A DNA stretch of 64,000 nucleotides from Asterias rubens (lineage: Eukaryota; Echinodermata; Asteroidea; Forcipulatida; Asteriidae), in NCBI RefSeq assembly GCF_902459465.1, contig NC_047066.1, forward strand, positions 2,728,001 through 2,792,000, given 5' to 3'. The notes below the pieces were generated by a model. That model was not told the DNA's origin. It did no database searches and saw only the letters and a list, made by a program, of their open reading frames with translations. Made by a program: the position numbers and the translations under genes. Positions within the stretch are counted from its first letter, which is position 1. Each line of letters starts with the position of its first letter. Positions 1 through 13,058 of this stretch are shown here, one piece after another.

Positions 1-3000
1 GGCTTTTCTGAAATACGATGTACTTACCCGACATGAGCATTGGTCTTGCTACCGCCCTCTCTTGAGTTAGCTCCTTTCTGCTTGGGAGTGATACAAACAA
101 AACAGTCTTTAATTTAACTGGTGCCGGTAAACTCCTCTTACTGAAACTAATTAGTAAATTCATGACATTATAACGACCATTGAATAACTATTATTCAATT
201 TGCGGTATCACCAACTTTGCTGTGTAGTTCTTTGAGAACTAGCCCTGCTAATTATTTTTCTGCCGCGGAGTAGATTTTGGAATTCAGAAGACTTTAGTTC
301 AGAAGCTCACTGTCTATGGTTTAGGTAAAATCTGTCATGGGGATGTAAACAAATCGGTCGGTACTTTCACTTAGTATCATGGGAACTTCTCGCTATTAAC
401 TTCACTTCAGCGGAGTGAGTTCTTAATTTATTGGTCTCAACGTTTCGACTAGCCTGCTCCAGCCATCTTCAATAGACTAAAGAGTAGTTTCGATTATCCA
501 GACGAAAAACTTACCCCTTTATTTTTGTGCTTCCGTTTCTTTTTTCCACTCAGTACGGGCTCAGTTGACAAAGCCTGCGTGCCAGTTGACTGACTCTGGT
601 GCAGCCCACCTTCCTCTTGACGTATAACATGGTCTGATTTCACGGCTGCACTCATCGTTGTTTCGCTGTGGAGGCGATTTCCCTTGTCTGTGGTTCGACT
701 CCCCTGAGATTGTCCGGAGAACATCCTGCTAAGCCGGTCAATAACTGCGGTTATGACGCTCTTTGATCGGTGGGCAGCGACTGCAGCCTCGGGGACCTCG
801 TCGTCTGCTTGGTGTCTGCCTTCTATGGTCTGGCCGGAATGAGGTGGTGCCTGTTCGTCGACAGAAGCCGGCCCGCTGGTGTCTTCGTTTCCTTGTATGA
901 CTCCTGGTAAATCCTGGCCCTGATTTTCGACACGAGCTTCTGTCTGAACTTCTGTTGGTTCATTAGTTGGATTATGTTCCTCATCGGGAATTTGTGCTTT
1001 ATTGAAACCACTTTCATCGTAAGGTCGACTTACTTGGATCGCTTCGACTTGATCCTGCTCGACAGGTTGATCTATCAAGTCAGATGCTACGCCGATAACT
1101 GCTGAAACCTCAATGTAACCAGATGGCACGCCAGAAACATCATTTGGAATCTCTGTAGGAGTATTGGTTACAACAAATGACCCAGCAGAAGGCTCTTTCT
1201 CAACAGCTTGGTGGTTACCTGGCGACTGACGAGCTTCCTCTAGCTTCTGGTAGGAGGTTAATTCTGAGTTGACAGCCTTCTCTTTCCTGCTAATACTTCC
1301 TCCAGATGGTGGTCTCGATGATGCACGAGGTGATGGTGCAGGAGAAGTCTTAGCACTTGACCCAGGGGACTGTCGAGGCGTTCTACGTGGTCCGATTGCC
1401 GTCGAGGCAGCAGGTGATACTTTGATAAGTCGAACAGATCCTCCTGAATTGTGGCCTGATATTTTCTTTAAAGACCCCGTCGAGTTGTCTCTTGATCGGC
1501 TGGACATCGACGGGGCCGGGATTACTTTGATCAGGCGGACCGACCCTGTCGACGGGGGGTTGCTAACCTGGGAGCCTCGCTTCGTTATGATAGGTGCGGA
1601 TGACTCTGAATGCTGCTTTATTATTGGCTGAGAGGACTCATGATCCGACGACTGTTTTCTTGCATCAGCTGACGGCTGTTTCGTTTCAGTATCAGATGTG
1701 TGAGATGTTGGCTTTGTCGTGGACGGTATTTTAGCGTGGCCAGTCGTTTTGTTACTGCCGCTGCTTTGAGGTTGTCTGTCTGACGGTTTCGTGGAAATCC
1801 ATTCCTTTGGTCGGGGAGAAATCGGTGATTTTCTCGGGCTTTTCTGACGATGATAACCAAGAGGCGATGACGATTTAGTTGACGATCTCGAAAGATTCCG
1901 TGTCATTGACAAAAACGGCCTTGATTTTGCACTTTTACTGGATGTGGTCCGTTTAAACGCATGGCTGTAAAACAAAAAGGAACAATATTGATTAGCGGTG
2001 GTAAAAACAACGACACCTCAAAGTTATTGACACTCTTATAATTTCTGGTCTATTTCCCCTGATGCATATTCCTATAGAGGATTTATGTTACAATAAAGAA
2101 AAACATAAACAATAGATTGATTTTCTCTGTTTGGGCCATATTTCAACCAAATTTGACGTAACAACTTCTGTGGGACACCAGTCACTGGGGTTACACGTGA
2201 CAAAGTATTTCGACTGGTAACCTTCTTCGGTGTAGGCATATCTATGAAACTGGGCACTGTTTTATAGAAACCCAAGGTTTGGCCTCTTAGTCTCCACTGT
2301 CTATTTTCAATTTTGTTGAACGAGCCAAATGGCAGGAGAGAGTTTACAGAAAGTATATGAAACTGACAGAGTAAGTTGTGTATGTTGTGCTTTTTTCTTC
2401 GTGCCGGGACTTTTTTTAAAGTGCTTGTCAACTACCAGACTGTTGATGGTTATTTACTTTATGCATGGCATATCAGTTTACTTTGGGTCGTTCACATCGA
2501 AACTTCGCCTCCACAATTTTTGATTTCAAGTTGAAAGCGAAAATGGCGGGAAAGTACACACTATGATATTGAAAGTTATGCTTACGTCACTAGCTATTCT
2601 TACGCCAGACTTTGACTTTTTCTTCTTGCCAAGCTGCCTCTTTTCGAAGCTGCTTTTGTGTCGAGTCAAACTCGATTTGACCTTGGCCTTGAATGCTTTC
2701 GGTTTCCCCGACTCGTCGTCCATCCTTGGCAGAGTCTTGCTTTTGGTTTTTCCCGGCTCTTTGGTGTCCTGGTTATTTTCGTCTGAAGTGGATTCTATGT
2801 TCACTTTCGAATTGACTTGTTTCTTGGTAGTATTATCGTCTGCAGTAAGCAGAGTGACTGGTGCTTCGTCTACTTTGTCTGAAAGAGTGGGTCCACCATC
2901 CAAAGGTGGGTTGACCTGTTGTGCGTCTGGTTGTGCGGGATCGGTCACTTCTTGTTCGACTTCCTGTTCAGGCATCTCACTCTTGTCATCGGGTGGTTTG

Positions 3001-6000
3001 TAGGTTTGTCTCATCTGTATTTTTCTGCTTGTTGCTTGGATATGTTCGGGTTTTCTCCATCCCCGTTGGTGTCTGGTACACCAGCTGTTGTGTCATCGTA
3101 GCCGTAGTGCTTTCCAGATAGGAACATTGACTTGATTATTGTTGATGAGGTCTCGGGCAGAGACATCCGTGATGTGGAGGCTGTCACCAGGTTTACTACC
3201 TTCTGTCTTCGGAGCACTGCTCATCAAAGGATCTTGGGGAATGGGTGCTGCTGCTGCTGCTCGCCCCAGTAGAAAGTGCCTTTGTCTTCGACTCAGTGTG
3301 TATTGTTAGAAGTCTTCCTGCCAAAAATGCTACTAATGCGGCTTATAACAGCCCCAATCATACTCCTGGAATGGCTCGCCTTCTCGGATGGCTTCCTGCC
3401 GTCAGAAGTCTTGGTTTCAGAGTTGGAGACCATCTCTGCTGGACTACCCTCTGGATTCAGATTTCGCTCCTAAGACACGGACTATCTCTTGATTTACCAC
3501 TGCGTATTGATCTAGTGCTTATTCGAGACACTGGCACGGTGGGCTCAACTTCGTCTTCATGGGGTGAGGTGCAATCTCCTCCTGCAACCTTGTGGTCTTG
3601 GGGTGCACTAGGTTGACTGGCCTCCTCGGCCTGCTCTTGCAGTGACCCTCTGTTCATCTTCTTGTTCCTCGGTCACCACGTCGTCTACAACTTCGTGGAC
3701 CTGTGTAAGAAGGGGAATAGTAAACGGAATTACTGAAGCCTTTGCTTAATCTGACAACCTCCTCTCTTTATGTTGGTGTCCATTGATTACACTCTTTCCC
3801 CTTCATATTTTGTTGTTATTACTTTGCTTATCTATATAATAATCATTTATAATTGAGCAGAGTAGGAGAGGCAAAATATCGTGGAGGACAGAATCTCCTG
3901 TTACACCAGCCTCCTTTCCCATGCCTCTAGATAAACTTTGATCATTGAAAAAGAGGTTGGTATTCTTTTTTTTCCTGTAGAACAATATGTGATTTTGCAC
4001 TGCATCTTTTACATTTTTTATCGTTGGAGACAATTATATTCGAATCTACCTTATAGGCTTTCCTTTTAGGTAAATAACACACTCCTCCGGATTCTTCGAC
4101 CCCCATGAATTCTTCATCTGAGTGATGTTCTGTGATATCCACATTTGGCTGATCGAGGACACCGTAGATATGATCATGGTCCTCGTGGTGTGGATGAGTC
4201 AGCTCCTGCACCAGGGTATCCTTGAGACACTTCGCAGAGCCCTGACAGAATGTCATGTCAGGTCGGAACACATTCCGGAAGGAGTTCCGGCTGTTAGCCG
4301 AGTAGGCTGAAGGCACCTTCCTGTGGCTGTCAGGTTTCATTGAGATGGCAGAGAGATTATGTGAGATGATCTCCTCGTCCAGATTCAGAGGATGGCTGTG
4401 GTAGATCGGGACGATGCTGCTAAAGTGGTGGCTCTTGGCTTCTCGACTACCATCTTCGGAGTACTCCCCACTCTCAGCGACCTTGTGGAGAGACTTATTA
4501 CTTATGTCGTGAACGAGATGATGTCCCGATTCGTCTGGGTGGAGCTCTTCCATCGACAGTACCTTCTCCGTCACGGATTCGTCGTGGACTCCTTCTCGGG
4601 GAATGACGGCCCCTTCGAAGATCATCTTCTCCTGGTTCTTCTTGACCACCGATGTCAACCCCTCGACCGGCAGACCCTCCAGGCATTCGGCCAGGGAATG
4701 GACGCTCTCTTCCTCGGCTATGATCTCGTTCTCGACTAGACCGATGATCTGATCCTGTTCGTCGTCGTCCTCGTCCATGTCGCTCTCCTCGCTCTCGCTG
4801 CCTTCGACGTGGTCATGCTCAAGGTCCTCTTCACTCTCTCTAAACACATCATTCACGGTGGCCAAAAGAATGCTGCTTCGGTGAACATGCACATCGTGAC
4901 CGTCGTGAACTTTTCCTTCGCTCTGGCTCAATAGGATCATTGCTTCGTCGCGTGGGTACTCCTTTGCTTGGCTTAGATAAGCGAGAACACTACTGAATAC
5001 TAGCTTGACCACTGTCTGAGCCTGTACATCACTACCTGATTCCTAAAAGATAGAGAATCAAAGTTGGGAACATGAGTTATAATATATTCATGACTTTGTT
5101 TCAACATATCTGAAGTTAGTGTGAATTGAAGATATCAATATTTTTGCGACTGTTTGAGTCTTAAATATGTTTTGAGGCATTGCATGATAATTAGACATCA
5201 AAGTACATTGAGTTTGTGGCAACACCATACTTTGCTTGTGTGTAGATTTTTCTTTAACAAATTGACCTTCTAATTTAATATATTAGAAATCAGACGGGAC
5301 TACTTCTTTCTCTTAGTGGACCAAGGGGACTTTTCGTTATTGACTTCACTGCAGTTGGCTCTTCCTTGGTCTCAATGTTCGGACAAGCTTCCTATATAGT
5401 CACCTTCAAGAGACTATATAGTGTTAAGATTTGAGATGCTTTAACCTTATTTTACAAACCTCTCTTCTGGGTCCACTTCCAGTATTGTCTTCCGTATCAA
5501 CCGTTGAATCTTTCGACTGCTGACCTGCTGGTGAAGGAGGGGGTGTCTGAAGCCCGCCCTCTGTTGGCGATGGGGAGTCCGTGTCAGTGGCGGTCCTCTT
5601 AATTATATCCGAGACAACAGCTCTTGCCTTGATACTCTGCTGCGCTGGCTGTGGGGACGTTTGGTTCATCGCGCTCCGGGCAGGTTCGGGAGAGAACGGG
5701 CTCGAAGAGCGAGAACCACGAGATTTGCTCCTGCTGCTGGCTCTCTGTTCGGTCCGCAGTTGCTCTTTGGCCGTCTTGAGAGCATCATCTGCGATGTCTT
5801 CAGGTGACGGACTGCTACTTGCTTTAAGTGGCTGTGTTGCCTCTTCACCAGCAATCTGTGTGACGGCATTCTGTAGGGTATTAATGATAACATCATGCGC
5901 AAGTATGCTGCTACACGTCTTGGGTGTGTGTAGTCTTTTCTCAGCCTGGAGTTGAACGATGGCATTCTGCATGGTGTCACGGGTGACGGCCTGTGCGAGT

Positions 6001-8276
6001 AAGCTGCTGTCAGTCACGGGAGATGGTAGCCTTCTTCCAAGGTGTCTCATGGCATTTGCCAGGGCGTCATTTGCTGCAGACTCTGCCATTAGACTGCTGT
6101 CTGTGTGTGGCTGAAGTGCTCGATTCTCCTGTTGGAGTTGCCTGGTAACTTTCTGGACAGTATTGTTTGCGACAGCCTGGGCTAATAGACTACTACTGGT
6201 GTGGAGTTTAGGGTAAAGTGCTTGAAGAGTCTGCTCTGCTTCAAGCCGCCTCGTTGCGTTTTTCAAAGCGTCTGATGCAAAAGTCTGCGCTATGATACTA
6301 CTGCTTGATTTGAGAGGGTCTGCTCCGAGCTCTCTCATTACATTCTTGATAGCATCTGCTGCCACAGCCTCTGCGATGATGCTTGAACTCGACTGTGGAA
6401 GGAGCATTCGTAGCTGTTGTGTCGCGTTCTTTATCGCCGTGAATGCCAGGTCCTCGGCGAGCAAGCTGGTACTGGAATGCATTGGTCTCTCCGCTCGAAG
6501 CTGTTGGGCAGCTTCTCTCATCGCATCAGATACTACCCTCTCTGCGATGACACTTGTACCTGACTGTGACAGCTCGTGGTGTAGCTGGCTGGTGACGCAT
6601 CTAATGGCGTCCCAGACTACCTCCTCGGCAAGAATACTCGTATCTGATTGATGAGTCTCCTCTTCAAGCCCTTGTACGGCGTTCCGTAGCGCATCAGAGA
6701 CCACAGCCCTTGCAAGGAGACTGCTACTGGTATGCGACGAGGATTTCTCCTTTCCCCATGTCGGGAGAGATCCATCAGATATAACTTCACTCTTGGCAAT
6801 GGGGCTCGCGGGGTGCATCTCTGGTAGGCTGATCAGCCTTCCACGGGGGATATCTCAGTAGCTGAAGGCAGCATTGAGTCAGACGCAGTCGCTGTTGATC
6901 CTGGGAGTGGAGGGAGTCCCCCTTCTGCATCAATCTGTTCCTTAGCTCTATTCAGAATCGTTTGAAACTACCAGCCGTGCCACTCTGCTGTTGGCCAGAT
7001 GCAAGGACGCTCTTCTGCCGCATGACCTCTGGAAGTTTGACCTCTGGCGGACGAACTTCCGACTCAGCAGCTCTGGGCTCAGGTTGTATGCTATCACTAG
7101 AGAACCGCTCAGCTTCGAGAGCCTGGAAGACGTTTCCGATTAGATCTCTTGAAGAGGCAATGAAGGAGTCGTAGTGGTCTCCAAATAAAACAGCCAGCTC
7201 CAGGGACGAAAGTGAAAAGGCTGAAAGGATTGAAGGATAAAACAAAATTCATAAGAAATACCAGAAAATATATTGGCTCAGTTTCACAGACAGGATTTTT
7301 TTTTTAAATCAATTTCAGGGCTTATCTGCCAGTTACCAACTGGCTAGTTAAACACAATTTAAAGGTTGAGTGGTCATGGCAAGGTCGTTTACCCGCTGGA
7401 TATTTTACAACAAAGACTGGTGGGATTTACCCATTGACTCGTGCACAAACTAGGCTGATGTCGTGTAATATTGTTTGACACACCTAACCCTGCCCGTGCA
7501 AATGTTAATGGGTCTGCCCCTCGAATTGTGAAATACTATCTCTAGACCATCTGGAAGACTGTGTGATTACTTTCAGTTAGTTTATCCCTCGGACATAAAT
7601 TGAGATAAGGCCTATAAGCATTGCCAGTTGTCAAATGGTTTCTTGAACACTAACTTGATGGTGTATACGGACTCCGAACTTCTAAGTACCTTGTTCTTCT
7701 GTTATTTCGGGATCGAGGTCGTCTTCGTCAACTTCCTCTATGATGTCTTGGCTTCCACTGATGATGATATGAGAAGGTTCCTTTGTTTCAGCGTCCAGAG
7801 ACGGCTCGATGGAAACAGAAGTAACCGGTGACGTCGTTTGAGCATTCATCTAATGCAAAATACGTGAGTACAGATTACTTGCTGCTTAGTTTGTTTCATT
7901 TTAATTCAATCAATATTTCTGTACTCACACACACAAAAACAGAGAGAACCATTTCATACCTAAAGGCAGTGGACACTATTGGTTTTTACTATAAAAAATA
8001 AAACATTAACATAAAAACTTACTTGATTAAAAGTAATGGAGAGCTGTTGATAGTATAAAACATTGTTAGAAACGGCTCCCTCTGAAGTAACGTAGTTTTC
8101 GAGAAAGAAGAATTTCCACGACTTTGATTTCGAGACTTCAGTTTTATAATTTGAGGTCTCGAAATCCCGAAATCAAGCATCTGAAAGCACACGACTTCGT
8201 GTAACATGGGTGTTTTTTCTTTCACTATTATCTCGCAACTTCGGCGACCAATTGAGCTCAAATTTTCACAGGTTTG
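1..8276. repeat. Long direct repeat, copy 1 (matches 14911-23180)
   Basis: Alignment by eye is essentially continuous: position 1 pairs with 14911 and 8276 with 23180, a net difference of 6 nt over 8.27 kb. Introns, exons and MITEs are all shared. The copy runs off the left edge of the window and on the right stops exactly at the N run, which is what an unmerged contig overlap looks like. Confidence 0.95.
28..7849 (-). pseudogene. FSIP2-like: Second, frame-broken copy of FSIP2-like exons 11-16
   Basis: Counterparts of exons 11-16 lie at 7849-7690, 7220-5460, 5042-4050, 3700-2604, 1964-515 and 77-28. Exons 11, 13 and 16 keep their length. Exon 12 has three one-base indels (extra base near 6963 and near 7011, missing base near 6842). 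Exon 14 has about eight indel sites (net +5 nt), mostly in homopolymers, for example near 2990, 3020, 3098, 3117, 3238, 3306, 3450 and 3630. Exon 15 has one extra A near 1955. Base substitutions are few (for example Ile for Phe in the KARAVVSD segment near 5630). This pattern fits an unpolished contig end better than a decayed gene; see the duplication entry. Confidence 0.75.
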
Positions 8277-8376
8277 NNNNNNNNNNNNNNNNNNNNNNNN
8301 NNNNNNNNNNNNNNNNNNNNNNNNNNNNNNNNNNNNNNNNNNNNNNNNNNNNNNNNNNNNNNNNNNNNNNNNNNNN
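8277..8376. other. Assembly gap of exactly 100 N
   Basis: A run of 100 N, the customary length for a scaffold gap of unknown size. It interrupts a foldback MITE that is complete in copy 2 (22865-23258). The sequence right of the gap (from 8377) does not continue that MITE, so two unrelated contig ends are joined. Confidence 0.98.
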
Positions 8377-8689
8377 GACCTTAGCACTGTCACGCACCGT
8401 CAATAAAATCCAGTGACTTGGGTGAATGACTTTGACAGTCATTACATCTTCTACGGTTGGCTTCAACGAACGTCGCGTACTTTTCCCCTATTTGCTGCTC
8501 CCAACCATCATCAGTTCGGTGACAGTTTAATAAATGAATTTGGCAACAGAGGTTTTTGGGATATTTATCAAAGTCTCTGTCGTTTGGAGGGAACTGACGG
8601 AAGTTGTTGAGAACTCATCCATTAAAAAGGGATTCTGAAGTGTTTTATCATGGTTATTGATGACGGTATATCAAGTTAGACAGATATTA

Positions 8690-9440
8690 AAAGTGCACCT
8701 AAAAAAACGATTCTAAGTGAATCGTTCGACGTGCTTAGAGTATGGATGTATTTAAAAATACATAATCTCAAACCTTTGGTGTCTCATACCGCAACGGGGC
8801 AGATGCTCCCGTTCCCAATGGTAATTGCCTTGGTCTTCCTTGAATGTTTCTACAGGAATTTGAAATCACTTCAATATCAGCTATTGATGGGGGCAATGTC
8901 AACTTGCGACAGATATAAAAAGTGCATCTAATAAAATAAAATAAAACTGAGTGTATCATTCGATGTGCTTTAGAGTACGGATATATCTCAAATCTTATAC
9001 ATCTTGTATAGGCAACGGGGGCAAATGCCTCCGTTCCCAGTGGTCATTGACAATTGTTGGTCCCCCTTGAAAGTTTCTATTAGGAATTTGAAATCACTTC
9101 AATATCAGTTATTGATGGGGGCAATGTCAACTTGAAACAGATATAAAAAGTGCATATAATAAAATAAAATAAAACTGAGTGTATCATTCGATGTGCTTTA
9201 GAGTACGGATATATCTCAAATCTTATACATCTTGTATAGGCAACGGGGGCAAATGCCTCCGTTCCCAATGGTCATTGCCAATTGTTGGTGTCCCTTGAAA
9301 GTTTCTATTATGAATTTGAAATCACTTCAATATCAGTTATTGATGGGGTAATGTCAACTTGAGACAGATATTAAAAGTGCATCTAAATAAAACAAAATAC
9401 TCTGAGTGTGGCGTTCGACGTGCTTAGAGTACGGACAATA
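8690..9440. repeat. Tandem repeat, about 227 bp x 3.3
   Basis: The anchor AATGTCAACTTG recurs near 8895, 9123 and 9350 (spacing 228 and 227), each followed by GACAGATAT and AAAAGTGCAT and by an imperfect CAACGGGGGCAAATGC block. A diverged first unit begins near 8668. Short open frames in it are by-products of the repeat. Confidence 0.85.
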
Positions 9441-9537
9441 TTGTCAGGCTATATACTTCACGAAGGCAAATGTGGTCAATGCCGATGTTGTATTTCCTAC
9501 ATTGTTAATTTAAGTGTCTCTGTGATGAATTCATATT

Positions 9538-9778
9538 GGGTGCGTTCGTTTAGCTTCCCTGGGTCGACCCCGGTCTGCCCCTGGTGCGTTCGAATAGCTT
9601 TGACGTCATTTCGGGGGCTCACCCGGGTCAGCCCCCAGTGGAGTGGGTCACTTGGGGCTGGCCCCAGGTGCATGACGTCACTACGAGAGCGGTGAGTGAT
9701 CGTTCGTTTAGCTCTTGTCAGGGGCTCACCCGAGTGAGCACCGCGGGGCAGACACAGGGAAGCTAATCGAACGCACCC
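9538..9778. repeat. GC-rich foldback element with GGGTGCGTTCG ends
   Basis: It starts GGGTGCGTTCGTTTAGC and ends GCTAATCGAACGCACCC, with GACGTCA and GGGGCTCACCCG inside, far more GC-rich than its surroundings. Short imperfect terminal inverted repeats of this type suggest a non-autonomous DNA transposon, perhaps hAT-like. The superfamily is inferred. Confidence 0.7.
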
Positions 9779-10734
9779 ATAGTTGATAGATGTTGTCTTT
9801 CTTACTTTGCTGACCTGTCTTTGTTTGTCTTAGTTCGTTTTGTCCATTGTTCGTTGGTACAGGTAACTACTTGTGGAGGTACCAGCAGCTTGTGGACTGA
9901 GCCCGTTTTGAATACACTTGTCCTTTCCGGAATTTTTGTCCTACCTTGTAGGGTATCTTCCACAAACATAAATTAAAATAATTATCGGCATAATGCACAA
10001 GCTTGCTCAGGGAACCATAACCTTACAAGCTTTGCTTCTTTATGGGTCCTCCCACAGTTTCATGAATGTCAATGCTTATTATTCATTTAATAAATATAAT
10101 CAAAAACGTATTTATTTCTAAATATTTCCAACTTACACCGCGCTCTGATTTGATTTTTAAGGTGATTTTGATACTGTGGAAATAAACTGATCTGATACTG
10201 ACACAAGATACATTCTGACACAAGGTACTGACACATTGCCTTGTGCATCTCAAATTTTCAAATAGAAATTTGAAATCTCCCACTAACGAAGAGATGCTCT
10301 TGTACAATACTCTCCAGCCGATGCTGTGTTTTAATAAACTATTCTGAACCGTATCGCAAGGATTCGGAATTACCAACTGACGTTTTGAATCAAGACTAGA
10401 TTAAGAGCAACTGGTACTCTTCACACCATGCAAAACTTCAAACACCATTCAAGATAGACTGCTGACGTTTTGAATCAAGACTAGACTGTTGCTATCGAAC
10501 TTGATTCTCAATAATCAAGCGTCCACGGAAATCCACATTCTTACAAAACTATAGTGTCACTGAGCTCAATAAATTCATAAAAAGTACATTCACATCGGGA
10601 CAAACATGTATAAGGTTACTCTTTTGATCTTGAGGGATGGGAATGATATGCGCAGCTGTGCGGTTAATTGAAGCTTTGTGGAGCAGAACGGCATCCCATC
10701 ACGCGTTTTTATTACTTCAGTATGTTATGCTTAG

Positions 10735-10863
10735 GCCGTGTCCGAAACGACGACTTCGGCTACAGCTACGTCTAGATCAGCGCGTCTACCAGTGTTGAAG
10801 AATAGGCAGACGCGGGCGATCTAGCCGTAGCTGTAGCCGAAGTCGCCGTTTCGGACACGGCCC
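10735..10863. repeat. Inverted repeat, GGCCGTGTCCGAAACG arms
   Basis: Arms of about 45 nt (GGCCGTGTCCGAAACGACGA to its complement ending in CGTTTCGGACACGGCC) flank a short AGATCAGCGCGTCT-type core. It is a compact MITE-like hairpin of 129 bp. Confidence 0.75.
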
Positions 10864-11844
10864 TCTTTAAGAAACACTGACGCATCTAGACGTTGGGTGT
10901 TTTCGAAGCAATCGGCTTTTAACCTCGGGCTCCGTCATTAATAAGCAGTGTAAATTTTGCACGGTGTTTCAACATCATACGGAGCGATGGAGCCGGCGAC
11001 AGAGCCCAAGTCGACATTTGGCAAAGGCCTTATCTGTAATGTGCCCGACTTGATACTTTTCCAACTGTAGGTGGCAAGCAGCACGTGTAAAACTTCATGA
11101 TCTTTATTCGTATAGTTCTGAGCATGCGCGTATTTTCGAGAGCAATGCATTCTGGGGATTTCTGCTTCGACATGTCCCGAAATTATCTTCAATAATATTG
11201 AAAAAAAAGTTGTCAATTTTTACAAAGGCTGTGAGCAGATATGTTCTGTTTACTCGGCGGCCTTTCATCACAACAGTTTCTAGGTCACCACTGATATCAT
11301 AAACGTACGTATACGTTAATGGCTTTAAATTCACATCCAATCTGAACAATATTCTTTACCGGTGTCGCATGCAATTATGTCCCTCTATGCAGTACTATCC
11401 GGAGGCATATGCAATAATGTCCGCCGGGCGGTTTTGCATAATGCAATTGTGTCCGCCCGGACCACATTTGCATATGCAGTTGTGTCCGCCCCCGTGGTAA
11501 AACCGTCCTTGCAGTAATGTAAACGCCCTTGGTCGATCGACGGAACACATCGTCATTTTCTTACAAGCTAAGTGCATGTCATGACATGGAAAATGTCTCG
11601 GCGTTGGGTATTCGCTGCAATCATAAAATACGTGAATATTCATGCTGCATATATAATACTTAGGTTCAGTGCATGCACGCTCGCCATACATGTACAGTCG
11701 TGAACATGTCCGCCGGACGGTTTTGCATAGCCCCGGACAGTATTGCATGGCGGGCATTGCATCTGACACCCGGTTATGCGCGTGGAAGGGTTTTTTCACG
11801 CGTTTTGTTCGTTTTTGTTTTCTGTTTTCTTCACGTAACAAGTA

Positions 11845-12198
11845 CCCCTGTTAGGAACCAGTTCATGGCTCTGTTTACCTCCGAATTCTGCGCTTCACGA
11901 TCCCCGTTACGTGCAAGCGCCGAATTTCTGCGCTTGGCTTTTAAGCGTAGAGTACGCACGCAGAAAGCAAAATTCACCGCAAACCCCTTGAAACAAGCCT
12001 ATTCGGAGGTGCAGCTGAAATTGTATATCTCCCTTGACCTTTTGACAATACAAGTTGGTATTGTTCAAAGGTCACGGGGGAGCAACAAATTGCGTTGTCA
12101 GCAGTAGCTGCCAACTCCGAATAGGCTTATACGCTTGCCGAAGCACAGAATTACACTCGCTTCCGTAAAGCAGAGCCATGAAATTGGGTCCCGGTTTC
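11845..12198. repeat. Foldback element with CATGGCTCTG ends
   Basis: The left end CAGTTCATGGCTCTG pairs with CAGAGCCATGAAATTGGG on the right, and an inner pair (AGCCTATTCGGAG and CTCCGAATAGGCT) lies around a CCTTGACCTTTTGACAATAC hairpin. Fragments with the same end motif occur near 25780 and 40300. Confidence 0.65.
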
Positions 12199-12680
12199 CT
12201 CAGACTTGCGAGCAACAGTTCACATATTATTGGGCAACCTTTGTTGCACTACCAGAAATGTGATTTAGGTCTGCGGGCACAACCGAACACCGCACTGCCA
12301 TGACTCGTTTCCTGCTTGTTACTTGTGTACACTTTGTGCCTGCTGAAAGTACAGACTCAGCTGCTGCTGAACGAATGATGTTAAAAGATAACAACTTCAA
12401 TACGACACAGCTTTCAAAAACAACGAGGACGTTTGTCAACTGATTTCAACATAACAAGATCAATGATCCATTTATCCCTTCGCTGTAAGGCTTGTTGAGC
12501 TAATTGTTAATTGCGAAGTGCCAGATGGTTCATCACGAGAGGCTAGGAGGAGGGGTGTCTTGGATGGCAACACCTTCTTATAAGGCCCTTTCACATGAGA
12601 GCAATTTAGCAAGGATGGTGATTTTAGCAAGGGTGGTGATTTGGGGGTGGAGTGGGGTTTAGACATTTTTATGCAAAACA

Positions 12681-13058
12681 TTTTAACGCCATGGACACTT
12701 TCGGTAAACAGTGTTGTCCAAAGGCCCACACTTCATGTATCACAACTTATATATAAAATAACAAACCTGTATAAATTAGGCTCAATCGGTCATCGGAGTC
12801 GGGCGAAAATAACGGGAAACCCCACCCTGGTTTCCGCACGTTTCGCCGTGTCATGACATGTGTTTAAAATAAACCCGTAATTCTCGACAACGAGAATTAA
12901 TAACTGTTTTAATGTGTTCTCAAAAAGTAAAGCATTTCATGGAACAATATTTCAAGAGAAGTCTTTCACCATGACCTTCTGTAAACCCTGTAAGTTATTT
13001 GTAAATTTGTGAACTTTAATTTTTTTTTTCTGTTCCGAAAGTGTATAATGGCTTTAAA
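12681..13058. repeat. TTAA-type foldback MITE, family B
   Basis: Starts AACGCCATGGACACTTTCGG and ends CCGAAAGTGTATAATGGCTTTAA. The body has the ACAAACCTGTATAAATTAGG and ATAACGGGAAA blocks shared with 28487-28839, 47269-47628 and 54483-54857. Confidence 0.8.

Noticed and set aside
1..8276. A genuine recent duplication producing a second FSIP2-like gene
   Set aside because: It lacks exons 1-10, ends at a 100-N gap and differs mostly by homopolymer indels; the contig-overlap explanation needs fewer assumptions.
11395..11841. 148-codon minus-strand frame
   Set aside because: It runs through GTCCGCC-rich repeated sequence; Cys-rich appearance comes from the repeat.
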